A stretch of DNA of 64,000 nt from Fimbriimonadia bacterium (GCA_026129765.1 JAHCHP010000009.1:62001-126000); one strand, 5' to 3'. Counted from the first letter of the stretch, positions 42,621 to 50,812 are shown. Notes: generated from the sequence alone by a model not told the origin. A program made the numbers and translations.

Positions 42621-44015
42621 ATGAAATCGTTCGCTTTATTGGTGGGCTGGATCGTTCTTATGCTGCCTTCGGTCGCGCAAGTAGAGACGCGCGGCAGTTT
42701 TCGGCTAAGATATGACCTTTGGGATTGGTTTTCAACCCCGAATTTTCAGGACAATTACACCTATTCCCATTCACTGTTGAAATTGAACCTTCAAGGGAAG
42801 GTTGAGAAAGACAACTACATGGTTGAGCTTGCCGCTCCCTATATCTATGCCGTTCCTTCTAATGCCAGCGCGCCCAACCCCCAAGGAAGACTGGGGGATG
42901 GGGGGTCAGTCAAAGCGGCGAACGGGAATGGCAAAGGCAGCGTGTTTATTAAGCAAGCCTACTACGAGTTTAATCGCGACTCGCTGCGAGCGCGCATTGG
43001 GCGTCAAGAGTTTCAAGACGGGTTGGAACTCAGCGCGAAAGACTCAAACCTGAACTGGGTTCGGCAGAATCGATTAGCGCAAAGACACCTGGGCGCGAAC
43101 CGATTTTCGCTCTCTCAAAGGCATTATGACGGACTACTGCTCCAACACACCCAGCGCGGACGATGGACCCTTTATCTGGCGCATCCAGTGGAAGGCGGCG
43201 CAGAATTGGACGCCAACCGCGCTTTGACCCGCGTCAATATAGGTTATCTTTCCTTTATGCAGACACGCGACAGCGCGAAGGAAGCGCACACCAGCAAGAT
43301 CTATAGTATGTTTTATCAGGATGCGCGTGGACTGGCAAAAGCCGATAACAGCGGTTCTGCTGGGATGAGCGACATCAAAATTTGGACGGTAGGTGGCGAT
43401 TGGTCTCAAGTGTGGAAGCGCAAAGAGGCTAAAATAGACGCGCTTGCGCGTTTTGGGCTTCAGACCGGCAGTTGGGGTTCACACCGCCACACGGCTCATG
43501 CTTATGGGGTGGAAGCGGGCGCGCAATGGACGAATCAACCTTGGAAACCGTGGTTGCGAGTAGGCTATAGCCATGGTTCTGGCGACAAAAACAGCAGAGA
43601 CAACAAACACGAGACCTGGTTCCCAGGCATGCCATCAGGCACGCTGCATGCGCGCACGCCCTTCTACAACCTCATGAACCTGGAAGACACTTTCATCCAG
43701 CTAATGCTCAACCCTACGCCAAAACTCAGCGCTCGCATAGAGTATCATTCGTTGCGCCTGGACGAGCGGGCAGATCGATGGTACTCTGGCAGCGGACCAT
43801 CAGATAACCGCAGCTTTGGAGTCACGGGTCGCCCCTCTAATGGCGCGCGAAAGTTAGCGGATATGTTTGATGTGAGCCTCACTTATACCTTTAGTCCTCA
43901 ATGGCAGATTTCCGCTTACAAAAGTTGGATACGCAGTGGAGGTGTGGCGCGAGGAGTTTATCCGACAGGAAAAGGCGCGGGCTTGTTCTTTGTTGAGACA
44001 TCCTATCGCTGGTGA
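42621..44015 (+). CDS. Outer-membrane beta-barrel, alginate-export/porin-like
   Basis: A 464-residue protein with a signal peptide (ending SVAQ) and alternating amphipathic strands (TRGSFRLRYDLWDW, then LNLQGKVEKDNYMVELAAPY and LRARIGRQEFQDGLELSAKD), ending in ETSYRW, the terminal aromatic typical of outer-membrane barrels. It resembles the alginate-export (AlgE-like) family. It starts 16 bp after the permease gene with its own AGAGGAAG, so it is the fifth gene of the Rrf2 operon and probably gives the importer's substrate passage through the outer membrane. Confidence 0.82.
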   Translation: MKSFALLVGWIVLMLPSVAQVETRGSFRLRYDLWDWFSTPNFQDNYTYSHSLLKLNLQGKVEKDNYMVELAAPYIYAVPSNASAPNPQGRLGDGGSVKAANGNGKGSVFIKQAYYEFNRDSLRARIGRQEFQDGLELSAKDSNLNWVRQNRLAQRHLGANRFSLSQRHYDGLLLQHTQRGRWTLYLAHPVEGGAELDANRALTRVNIGYLSFMQTRDSAKEAHTSKIYSMFYQDARGLAKADNSGSAGMSDIKIWTVGGDWSQVWKRKEAKIDALARFGLQTGSWGSHRHTAHAYGVEAGAQWTNQPWKPWLRVGYSHGSGDKNSRDNKHETWFPGMPSGTLHARTPFYNLMNLEDTFIQLMLNPTPKLSARIEYHSLRLDERADRWYSGSGPSDNRSFGVTGRPSNGARKLADMFDVSLTYTFSPQWQISAYKSWIRSGGVARGVYPTGKGAGLFFVETSYRW

Positions 44016-44060
44016 TGAACAATGTATGGTAAAATCTCTGGGTAATAAAGAGGTCAACTT

Positions 44061-44280
44061 ATGATCAAAACCCATCGAAGCCATCATTGACGAGCAAGGT
44101 AAGGTATATCTCTTAGAACCGATTAAACTACCAACTGCGAGAAAAGGCATTCTCCTGATTTTGGAAGATCAACCGGTAGGCGAATCGGAGACTACTCTCT
44201 TAAGTGAAAGCGTACTCTCAGAAGATTGGAATCGTCCGGAAGAGGAGGCAGCATGGGCAGTTTTACAGCAGGGAAACTAA
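44061..44280 (+). pseudogene. Frameshifted antitoxin-like gene
   Basis: The ATG at 44061 opens MIKT, then one extra C in a CCC run (44071-44073) shifts the frame. The shifted frame continues IEAIIDEQGKVYLLEPIKLP and ends LLSESVLSEDWNRPEEEAAW plus six residues at 44280. Removing one C gives a clean 72-residue protein with the standard layout of small MazE/DUF104-like antitoxins. No alternative start exists in the second frame, which is closed by TGA at 44062. The disruption may be real or a sequencing error. Confidence 0.65.
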
Positions 44281-44339
44281 CACCAACTACTTTGGATTCG
44301 ATTATTGAAGCTATCGTACAACTGCTGAAACCATCCTAA
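44253..44339 (+). pseudogene. Internally deleted MazF/PemK-type toxin remnant
   Basis: A 28-codon frame overlaps the antitoxin remnant's 3' end exactly where a toxin gene would start. It begins MGSFTAG, like the start of MazF/PemK toxins (which continue DIVLVPFP), and ends KLTPTTLDSIIEAIVQLLKP, like the C-terminal helix of those toxins. The core is missing, so this looks like an internal deletion. Identification rests on both ends fitting the family and on position. Confidence 0.45.
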
Positions 44340-44356
44340 TTGTCATTTATAGAGAA

Positions 44357-44392
44357 GTTTTGAGGCAGTCCCTTGTGGAGTTGCCTCAAAAC
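44357..44392. terminator. Hairpin between transport operon/TA remnant and thiolase gene
   Basis: Arms GTTTTGAGGCA (44357-44367) and TGCCTCAAAAC (44382-44392) form a perfect 11-bp stem. No long T-run follows on either strand. It separates convergent transcription units. Confidence 0.5.
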
Positions 44393-44456
44393 TATCCTTC
44401 TTGCCTTTGCAGGAATGATGACGTCGGTTCCTGCTGAGTTTGTAGGTTTTTCTACC

Positions 44457-45635
44457 TCACACGATCTCATATAAACCCGCCGCGCCCATGCCGCCACCGA
44501 CACACATACTCACAATGCCATACTTCCCGCCTCGTTTCCGAAGCGCGTTCAGCAAAGTGGAGGTCATTCGCGACCCCGTCGCGCCCAGCGGGTGTCCCAA
44601 AGCGACCGCGCCGCCATTCACATTCAAGCGGTCTAACGGGATCGGATAATGCTTCACCACCGCCAACACCTGCGCCGCGAAAGCCTCGTTGATTTCGTAA
44701 AGGTCGATATCTTCAGGTTTCAAGCCGAATTTGTTCAGCAGCTTCGGAATCGCAAAAGCCGGACCGATCCCCATTCTTTCTGGAGGCACGCCCGCCAGCG
44801 CATAGCCCACGAATCGCGCAATCGGCTTCAGTCCTAATTCGTTCATTTTGCGTTCGCTCATGAGAAGCACTGACGCCGCGCCGTCGCTCCGCTGAGAACT
44901 GTTGCCTGCCGTTACGGTGCCGTCCGTCTTAAACGCGGGTTTCAATTTCGCCAACGCTGCCAATGAAGTATCCTTGCGCGGACCCTCATCCTTGTCAAAT
45001 ACAAAGGTCTTCTCTTTGGGGTAGCCCTTATCATCCAACACACGCTCACGAACTTCCACCGGTGTGATCTCACCGTCAAAAGCGTTGGCTTCCTGCGCCT
45101 TAATCGCCTTTTGATGGCTTTCATAAGAAAACTGGTCGGCTTCCTCCCGCGTGATGCCATACTGCTCAACCAGGTTCTCCGCAGTCAGTCCCATCCCCAG
45201 GTAAGCATCGGGATAATCGCGCGCCAGAGCAGGGTTCGGCTTAAAAACAAAGCCTTCCATAGGCACCATCGACATGCTCTCCGCGCCGCCCCCAATCGCT
45301 ACTTCGATCTGTCCTGTTTGGATGCGTTGCGCTTCAATCGCCACCGCCTCCAAACCAGAAGCGCACATTCGATTCACGGTCGCGCCCGGTACATCTACTG
45401 GCAGTCCAGCGCGCAAAATGGCGATTCGCGCCACATTCATACCCTGCTCGCCTTCCGGCATGGCGCATCCAAACACAACATCTTCAATCTCTTTTGGGTC
45501 CAAACCCGGAACCTGCGTTAGCGCGCCTTTCAAAGCAACCGCCGCCAAATCGTCCGGGCGCGTGTTGCGCAGCGAGCCGCGCGGGGCTTTCCCGATGGCT
45601 GTGCGCGTCGCCGCCACGACATAAGCATCTTGCAT
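44457..45635 (-). CDS. Thiolase (acetyl-CoA acetyltransferase / 3-ketoacyl-CoA thiolase)
   Basis: A 392-residue thiolase with all canonical motifs: nucleophile Cys91 in NRMCASGLEA, NGGAVALGHPLGATGSR with the catalytic His, and CVGGGMGAAGLYE at the end. It is a paralogue of the gene at 14784 but keeps the normal GGG loop. The ATG at 45635 has GGAGG 9 nt upstream and matches the family N-terminus; the ATG at 45641 is too close and the longer frame to 45815 has no support. It is transcribed divergently from the DinB-like gene across an 18-bp palindrome. Confidence 0.93.
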   Translation of the reverse strand: MQDAYVVAATRTAIGKAPRGSLRNTRPDDLAAVALKGALTQVPGLDPKEIEDVVFGCAMPEGEQGMNVARIAILRAGLPVDVPGATVNRMCASGLEAVAIEAQRIQTGQIEVAIGGGAESMSMVPMEGFVFKPNPALARDYPDAYLGMGLTAENLVEQYGITREEADQFSYESHQKAIKAQEANAFDGEITPVEVRERVLDDKGYPKEKTFVFDKDEGPRKDTSLAALAKLKPAFKTDGTVTAGNSSQRSDGAASVLLMSERKMNELGLKPIARFVGYALAGVPPERMGIGPAFAIPKLLNKFGLKPEDIDLYEINEAFAAQVLAVVKHYPIPLDRLNVNGGAVALGHPLGATGSRMTSTLLNALRKRGGKYGIVSMCVGGGMGAAGLYEIV

Positions 45636-45676
45636 AATCATTGTCCTCCAAAAATACTGCTCACTCATGTTATACT

Positions 45677-45694
45677 TTCGAACAGCCGTTCGAA
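45677..45694. promoter_or_regulatory. Inverted-repeat operator in divergent promoter
   Basis: TTCGAAC-AGCC-GTTCGAA is a perfect 7+7 palindrome between the thiolase (minus) and DinB-like (plus) genes. On the plus strand TATAAT follows at 45717-45722; on the minus strand GTATAAC lies next to it. A repressor bound here could silence both genes. Confidence 0.5.
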
Positions 45695-45744
45695 TTTCCT
45701 GCCCATAAAAAACGGCTATAATAGATAGGAGGTCTCCAAAACCT

Positions 45745-46239
45745 ATGAATGATTTAGCCATGGTCTGGCATTTTACTCGAGTTCGTTTGAACCAAGCCAT
45801 AGAGGGACTGAACACAGAGCAGATGAACTGGCAGCCTTACGAAGGCGGGCATACCATTTTCAATTACCTGTACCATGTCGCTGGCGTAGAATACTACTGG
45901 GTCATTCGCCTGTTAGAGCAGCCCCCCGCCAACGAGTTTGAGCGCAAGTTAGAAGTCGCCGCGCGCGATGGATTTCTCAGAGAAGCGCAAGTCCCTTTCA
46001 CTGATGCCGAAGATTTGCGCGTAGAGGCAGTCCGGCGGGCATTAGATTTCACCTTTGAGCGGTTCGGGAACCTCATCGAGAACTTGACCGAAACGCAAGC
46101 CGCTATGCCCAGTATCAGCCCCATCGGAGACCCCATCACAGGCAAAGAAGGATTGGTGCGCGTGGCGCAGCACGCAGGCTACCACACAGGACAAATCTGG
46201 TTGATGCGAATGGATCCCCGATTCCCGAAAAGCGGATAA
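45745..46239 (+). CDS. DinB/YfiT-like metal-binding protein
   Basis: A 164-residue four-helix-bundle protein of the DinB superfamily: WHFTRVRLNQAIEGLNTEQM, then IFNYLYHVAGVEYYWVIRLL, and the end segment AQHAGYHTGQIWLMR. His in YHVAG plus the two His of HAGYHTGQ form the usual metal triad. Roles include thiol-S-transferases and damage-inducible proteins; the substrate is unknown. TAGGAGG precedes the ATG and a TATAAT lies 22 bp upstream of it. Confidence 0.88.
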   Translation: MNDLAMVWHFTRVRLNQAIEGLNTEQMNWQPYEGGHTIFNYLYHVAGVEYYWVIRLLEQPPANEFERKLEVAARDGFLREAQVPFTDAEDLRVEAVRRALDFTFERFGNLIENLTETQAAMPSISPIGDPITGKEGLVRVAQHAGYHTGQIWLMRMDPRFPKSG

Positions 46240-46243
46240 TCTC

Positions 46244-46855
46244 TTAAGGTGTTACGGTAATCGGCAACTCTGCGGTATAACCCATCAGTTCCGCGCGGAT
46301 GACCCCCTCGCCAGGTGTCACTGCCGTGAACATGTTTGCGCCATTGAGAGAACCAATCCCCCCATCCACCCAAACAGTAGGGGTCAGACCTTGCACCTGA
46401 CTCCCCTGAATAATAAAGCTGAGACGCAAGGTCGTCCCCACCGAAATCACATTCGAGTTGACTGGCGCAAACTGCAAACCACGCACCTCGCTTCGTCGAC
46501 CAGGAGGAACGAACGAGATATTAATGATGAAGCGCTGGGTCTCGCCCGTTTGAATAGTGTAGGTTTTGGGCGCGCTGTCAGGGTCCGAGGACTGCACTGC
46601 CATGATCGTTTCACCATTGGCGAGCGGATCATGATAGAATGTCGCTGTCTCCTCTACAGGCACATTGACAGCTAACGTATCCACTGAGCCATTCGATTCC
46701 TGAATCGCGATCTTCACAAGACCGCCGCCGCGCACCCGCCCTAAAGGAATATCACCTTCCCCGCGACCCGGATAATCAGGCGGAACTGGCGGTCCGCCAC
46801 ATCCAGAGATAGCGAACAAAATCAACAGAATAAACATGATCTCCTTAACTTTCAT
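46244..46855 (-). CDS. Small lipoprotein with Ig-like C-terminus
   Basis: A 203-residue lipoprotein (lipobox AISGC at about 15-19). A short Pro/Gly-rich stretch leads to two beta-rich regions; the second (NSNVISVGTTLRLSFIIQGS, then GGIGSLNGANMFTAVTPGEG) resembles a Big_2-type immunoglobulin-like fold. No enzymatic motif. It converges on the DinB-like gene with a 4-bp gap and is possibly an envelope structural protein. Confidence 0.7.
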   Translation of the reverse strand: MKVKEIMFILLILFAISGCGGPPVPPDYPGRGEGDIPLGRVRGGGLVKIAIQESNGSVDTLAVNVPVEETATFYHDPLANGETIMAVQSSDPDSAPKTYTIQTGETQRFIINISFVPPGRRSEVRGLQFAPVNSNVISVGTTLRLSFIIQGSQVQGLTPTVWVDGGIGSLNGANMFTAVTPGEGVIRAELMGYTAELPITVTP

Positions 46856-46884
46856 TATCGATCCCCTTATCCGCGCATATCTGT

Positions 46885-48465
46885 CTAAAAATTAACCTTG
46901 AACCCCATCTCATCTTCACGCAGCAAGAAAACCCGCTGCTGCTCCAACGCGCGCTGCTGCCCTGCGGCTGCTTGCGCAACCTGCTCTGCCGCTGCTGCAT
47001 CTCCCGACTGCCTTAGATATCCGGCAAGCCGCGTTGACTCTTCTATCGCGAATTCCGTCGCGCCTGCAGATTCAGCCGCTTGCATACTGCGCCGGGACTC
47101 TTCCACCGCCGCTTGCCATTGAGAATGATTCGCCTGACATTGCGCCAGTGTTGAACGCGCATAAGCCATCGGTTCACCCAGCATTTGGAACTTGGAATCG
47201 TTCAATAATCGCCCCAAATCCTCCTGAATCTCCGAACTATTATCCAGTTCGAGACGCGCTTTTACTAAGTGAATCTGCGCAATGCAAGTGTCGACGTAAT
47301 AAGCGTGCGCCTCGCCAAAGCTGATCGCCTGTAAAGCGTAGTCCCGCGCGGCTTCATAATCGCCGCGCCCCAGCGCGATCTCTGTCAACAATTGAAGCGC
47401 ATACGACTCGGACCGCCGATACTGTTGCCGGGTCGCGATGGAAAGCGACTGAACCGCCATTTCGCGCGCGGTCTTGAAATCGTTAAGCCGGATGTAAAGA
47501 GACGCCTGAACAAGACGCGCCAGCGTCTCTCGCGCTGTATCTTGGGTCATACGCGCCGCATCCAAAGCGCGCATCAGCCACAGGCTGCCCTGCTCCCGCT
47601 GACCCTGCTTCAAATAGGCGCGCGCCACCTGTATCATGCGCTCGGTAATTTGGTCTTGAAATCCCGATTTTTGGGCATGTTTCAAAGCTTGAAGATTGTA
47701 AGCAAGGCTCTCCTTCCAAAATCCTCGCGTGGTGGTTAAACTGGCTTGATTGGCGCGCAGGTAGGTCAACACGGGATCGCTCAGTTTGTCAAACTCCGCA
47801 ATCTGGTCCAAACGCGCTTGCGCTGCCTCAAACTCGCCGCGCCGTTCCGCCAGCGCTGCCAGCGAAATCAGCGATTTCCAAAGCGTTTGCTGGGGCGCAT
47901 GCTTGAGGGCATTGAGAAAACTGCGTTCCGCTTTCTCCAGTTCGCCCAAGTTGATATAACTGTAACCCAAGGATTGCTCGCAGTCGCTTACATCGATCCA
48001 TCGTTGTGCTGAGGCATACGCGCTGCGCGCCTGCTCCAAGTAAGTCACCGCTTCCAGATAACGACCCAAAAGGGTCAGCGCATTCCCCACCCGCTGCCAC
48101 AACATCGCGCGCTCAGTGGGGTCTTTCACACCTGTTTCCGCTGCCTGTAAAGCCACTGTTATCGCTTTCTCAGGGTCAGGGCAACCCAAAAGCGCGTCAA
48201 TCCATTCAATGGCAAATTCGCTGCTCATGGCAGGCTCATCCACATCCGCTGCAGGGATGAACCATCCAACCTCTCGCCCCGCAATGCGCGCAATCTCTGT
48301 CAGTCTCGCTTCAGGCACGCGCAATGCGCCGGACACATAGGCATAAATCGTCGGATGCGAAACCCCCAACTGGTCAGCAAGCTCCCGCAAACTCAATCCT
48401 GCCTCGCGGACTGCCTGCCGGATCAATTCGCCTGTTATATTTGAACGCGATTTATCTCTTCTCAT
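46885..48465 (-). CDS. XRE-type HTH regulator with tetratricopeptide-like repeats
   Basis: A 526-residue cytoplasmic protein. Residues about 8-65 are an XRE helix-turn-helix (LIRQAVREAGLSLRELADQL, GVSHPTIYAYVSG). The rest is TPR-type helical repeats (GRYLEAVTYLEQARSAYASA, then LGELEKAERSFLNALKHA and TRQQYRRSESYALQLLTEIA). This architecture is used by regulators that sense small ligands or peptides. The ATG at 48465 lies 11 nt after a TATACA, consistent with a near-leaderless transcript. It is divergent from a candidate small RNA starting near 48630. The target is unknown. Confidence 0.83.
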   Translation of the reverse strand: MRRDKSRSNITGELIRQAVREAGLSLRELADQLGVSHPTIYAYVSGALRVPEARLTEIARIAGREVGWFIPAADVDEPAMSSEFAIEWIDALLGCPDPEKAITVALQAAETGVKDPTERAMLWQRVGNALTLLGRYLEAVTYLEQARSAYASAQRWIDVSDCEQSLGYSYINLGELEKAERSFLNALKHAPQQTLWKSLISLAALAERRGEFEAAQARLDQIAEFDKLSDPVLTYLRANQASLTTTRGFWKESLAYNLQALKHAQKSGFQDQITERMIQVARAYLKQGQREQGSLWLMRALDAARMTQDTARETLARLVQASLYIRLNDFKTAREMAVQSLSIATRQQYRRSESYALQLLTEIALGRGDYEAARDYALQAISFGEAHAYYVDTCIAQIHLVKARLELDNSSEIQEDLGRLLNDSKFQMLGEPMAYARSTLAQCQANHSQWQAAVEESRRSMQAAESAGATEFAIEESTRLAGYLRQSGDAAAAEQVAQAAAGQQRALEQQRVFLLREDEMGFKVNF

Positions 48466-48594
48466 CAGCCGTAACCTGTATAAAATCAATTATAAATTCT
48501 GACTTCATATTATACCATCGTTTTGGTGGATTGGGGGGACTCGCCCAAAAGATTCAAAAAGCATGAATTTATATATGATTTCATATAATATTCC

Positions 48595-48623
48595 TTGACA
48601 AAGGGGGAAATATGTGATATAAT
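48595..48623 (+). promoter_or_regulatory. Perfect-consensus sigma-70 promoter of the candidate small RNA
   Basis: TTGACA (48595-48600), a 17-bp spacer and TATAAT (48618-48623) are both exact consensus with ideal spacing, the best promoter I see in the window. Transcription start is expected near 48630. Confidence 0.85.
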
Positions 48624-48629
48624 ATAGGT

Positions 48630-48727
48630 ACAAGCTGATTGAGTCGACGATTACGTTGACGTTCCTCCCACTGCTGAAGACTTTTGCTGTTTTCAGAATC
48701 GGTCTTCACCAGTGGGAGGAGATTTTT
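48630..48727 (+). ncRNA. Candidate small RNA with terminator hairpin
   Basis: A perfect promoter directs a short transcript that ends in an 18-bp stem with one mismatch (arms 48664-48681 and 48702-48719, 20-nt loop) followed by a run of five T. There is no ATG and no start codon with a ribosome site inside. The right arm overlaps the last codons and stop of pgl on the opposite strand, so the RNA is antisense to the 3' end of pgl. Length about 98 nt. Function is unknown; it may act in trans, on pgl mRNA decay, or with the divergent XRE-TPR regulator. Confidence 0.6.
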
Positions 48728-49451
48728 CCTGAAGTCCCGCATCCAGCCCTTTCTCAAGCCACCATAACAGCTCTCCATCGACCGGTTTGACCCGCGCGGC
48801 AGGCAGCAGCGGTTTGCCAGGTTCAGGCTGAAGAACCTGATGCAGAGCATCTATCTTGGATGCGCCTTTCACCAAGAACCACACCTGACGCGCCGCATTG
48901 ATGACCGGCAGAGTGAGCGTCAAACGCTGCGCGGGTTCAGACGGAGCAACGGCAGGGGCAACCCAGCGCGCCTGTTCTTCCAGCGCAAAATCACCCGGGA
49001 ATAAAGAGGCGGTGTGTCCATCATCCCCCATGCCCAGCAAGATCAAATCGAAAATAGGCAGGTCCTCTTCTTTGCGCAAAGACAGCTCTGACCGGAGGGT
49101 ACGTTCATACTGATGAGAGGCGTCTTCAGGCGAAACGCCCATCGTGGGCATCGGAAAACAGGAAGATTGAGGAAGATACCGCAACCAAGCGTCAAACGCC
49201 ATTCGGAAGTTGCTTGCAGGATGATCGGGAGGCACAAACCGCTCATCGCCCCAGAAAAAAGCAACCCGGCTCCAGTCCAACGCACTGAGCATGGGGGGCT
49301 GCGCCATCGCTTCATATAACGCGCGGGGTGTGCTGCCGCCTGCCAAAGCGATTGCGCACATACCCCGATCTGCAATCGCCATCCGCGCCGCCGTAAGCAG
49401 CGCGCCCTGCAATGCTTCCAGATCATAATGAAGATAGACAGGGCGTCTCAT
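48693..49451 (-). CDS. pgl: 6-phosphogluconolactonase
   Basis: A 252-residue DevB/Pgl protein: an early IALAGGSTPRALYEAM, the active-site block VAFFWGDERFVPPDHPASNF, and ILLGMGDDGHTASLFPGD. It hydrolyses 6-phosphogluconolactone in the oxidative pentose phosphate pathway. The ATG at 49451 gives the family N-terminus; the longer frame to 49637 overlaps the upstream gene and is rejected. There is no Shine-Dalgarno sequence: the bases before the ATG are pyrimidine-rich (CCCCTCCTT) directly after a hairpin, so translation may be hairpin-linked. Its 3' end overlaps the candidate antisense small RNA. Confidence 0.92.
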   Translation of the reverse strand: MRRPVYLHYDLEALQGALLTAARMAIADRGMCAIALAGGSTPRALYEAMAQPPMLSALDWSRVAFFWGDERFVPPDHPASNFRMAFDAWLRYLPQSSCFPMPTMGVSPEDASHQYERTLRSELSLRKEEDLPIFDLILLGMGDDGHTASLFPGDFALEEQARWVAPAVAPSEPAQRLTLTLPVINAARQVWFLVKGASKIDALHQVLQPEPGKPLLPAARVKPVDGELLWWLEKGLDAGLQEKSPPTGEDRF

Positions 49452-49462
49452 AAGGAGGGGAA

Positions 49463-49490
49463 AGAGGGGAATCGAAAAGGATTCCCCTCT
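49463..49490 (-). terminator. Hairpin between the cyclophilin lipoprotein gene and pgl
   Basis: Arms 49463-49473 and 49480-49490 form a perfect 11-bp stem with loop GAAAAG. It lies 9 nt after the upstream stop codon and 12 nt before the pgl ATG on the minus strand; only a weak T/C tail follows. It could be a terminator or a processing/translation control site for pgl. Confidence 0.55.
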
Positions 49491-49498
49491 CAAGCAGT

Positions 49499-50812
49499 TT
49501 ACTTCACCACGATCGCGCGCGTGATCTTGTCGCCGCGCTGGATCGTATCTGCCACTGGGCGTGTGCCAGCCGACACGATTCCAAACACCACATAGCTGCC
49601 GTCCAAACTGGTCAATCGATCCAGACAGATATACCACTGACTGCCCGCGCTATCCCGGTCTGTGCTGCGCGCCATCCCGACGGCATATTTCACGTGCCGC
49701 AGATCGTTATTCTCAAAGGGAATCGTATAGCCAGGTCCGCCAGTTCCCGTACGAGGGTCATCGATATCCCAACCCGGTTCTTTGGTTTGCGGGTCGCCGC
49801 ACTGCACGACGAAGTTTACTTCATATCGGTGCCAGATGATCCCGTCATAGAATTGCTTGTTGATCAGGTCCACAAAATTCCGGCATGTGTTCGGCGCGGC
49901 GCTTGTATTCAAAGCGATTCGGATCGTGCCTCTGCCCTGAATAGTGAATTCAGCGCGCAGGTTATTCGTCACATCCACACGAGCAGAAACCTCTTTGGCT
50001 GGGTCCGCCTTACTTCTTGCCTTAATCTCAACATTGCCTTCAAAATTGGGCGCGGTAAACAGCCCGGTATCATCCACAGAACCGCCATCTGCAATCACTG
50101 CATTATCTACGATCCAATCCACACCCGTATTCGTCGTTCCCGTCACTGTGGCAGTAAATTGAAGCTTGCCGCCCTGCATGGTCACGCCCGTGGTTTTATC
50201 CAACCGGATCGTCACATTAGGAACGCCGCTGACCGTCACAGTGGCAGTCGCAGTTTTGGTAGTGTCTGCCACACTGGTTGCAATCACGTGATAAGTGCCA
50301 TCGGTGTTCGGAGCCGAGTATAGCCCGGTATCGCTGACTGTGCCGCCGCCCGCTTCCTGCACGCTCCAGGTTACGGCAGTATTGGAGGTCCCAGTCACCA
50401 TAGCCTGGAATTGCTGGGTTGAGGACCGGGGGATCGTCACAGTCGCAGGCGTAATGGAAATCGCAACTTCAGGCGCGCCACTCACCGTGATCGTCGCGGT
50501 CGCTTTTTGCTTCGGATCAGCCACGCTGGTCACGATGACATGATAAGTGCCTTCCACATTGGGGGCAACGTACAAACCGGCATTACTGACTGTCCCTCCC
50601 CCCGATTCTTGCACCCTCCATGTGACAGCCGTATTGGGGGTCCGGGTCACGGTTGCCTGCAGTTGCAGCTGCCCTAACCTCTTCACAGTCGCCGTAGCAG
50701 GCGATACCGAAATCTGGATAAAAGTCGCGTTGCCGCTGCAACCTGACAACAAAATGGCGGGGATTCCCATAATAAACAGCAAAAGAACCATGTGCAAAGC
50801 CTTTATTTTCAT
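49499..50812 (-). CDS. Lipoprotein with Ig-like repeats and cyclophilin-type PPIase domain
   Basis: A 437-residue lipoprotein (lipobox LLSGC). Three Big_2-like repeats of about 85 residues follow (about 30-112, 114-197, 200-285), each with TVTVSxAP-type borders and TVSDTGLYSAPNTDGTYHVI-like cores. Residues about 288-437 are a cyclophilin domain: GTIRIALNTSAAPNTCRNFV, FYDGIIWHRYEVNFVVQCGD and WYICLDRLTSLDGSYVVFGI. Cyclophilins catalyse prolyl cis-trans isomerisation. Here the domain is at the envelope surface on an Ig stalk, an unusual combination. The catalytic Arg of FHRxxxxFxxQ is replaced by Tyr (WHRYEVNFVVQ keeps HR and Q). Confidence 0.85.
   Translation of the reverse strand: MKIKALHMVLLLFIMGIPAILLSGCSGNATFIQISVSPATATVKRLGQLQLQATVTRTPNTAVTWRVQESGGGTVSNAGLYVAPNVEGTYHVIVTSVADPKQKATATITVSGAPEVAISITPATVTIPRSSTQQFQAMVTGTSNTAVTWSVQEAGGGTVSDTGLYSAPNTDGTYHVIATSVADTTKTATATVTVSGVPNVTIRLDKTTGVTMQGGKLQFTATVTGTTNTGVDWIVDNAVIADGGSVDDTGLFTAPNFEGNVEIKARSKADPAKEVSARVDVTNNLRAEFTIQGRGTIRIALNTSAAPNTCRNFVDLINKQFYDGIIWHRYEVNFVVQCGDPQTKEPGWDIDDPRTGTGGPGYTIPFENNDLRHVKYAVGMARSTDRDSAGSQWYICLDRLTSLDGSYVVFGIVSAGTRPVADTIQRGDKITRAIVVK

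Noticed and set aside
48638-48790. 42-codon TTG frame running through the candidate small RNA
   Set aside because: No ribosome-binding site, crosses the terminator, and is antisense to pgl.
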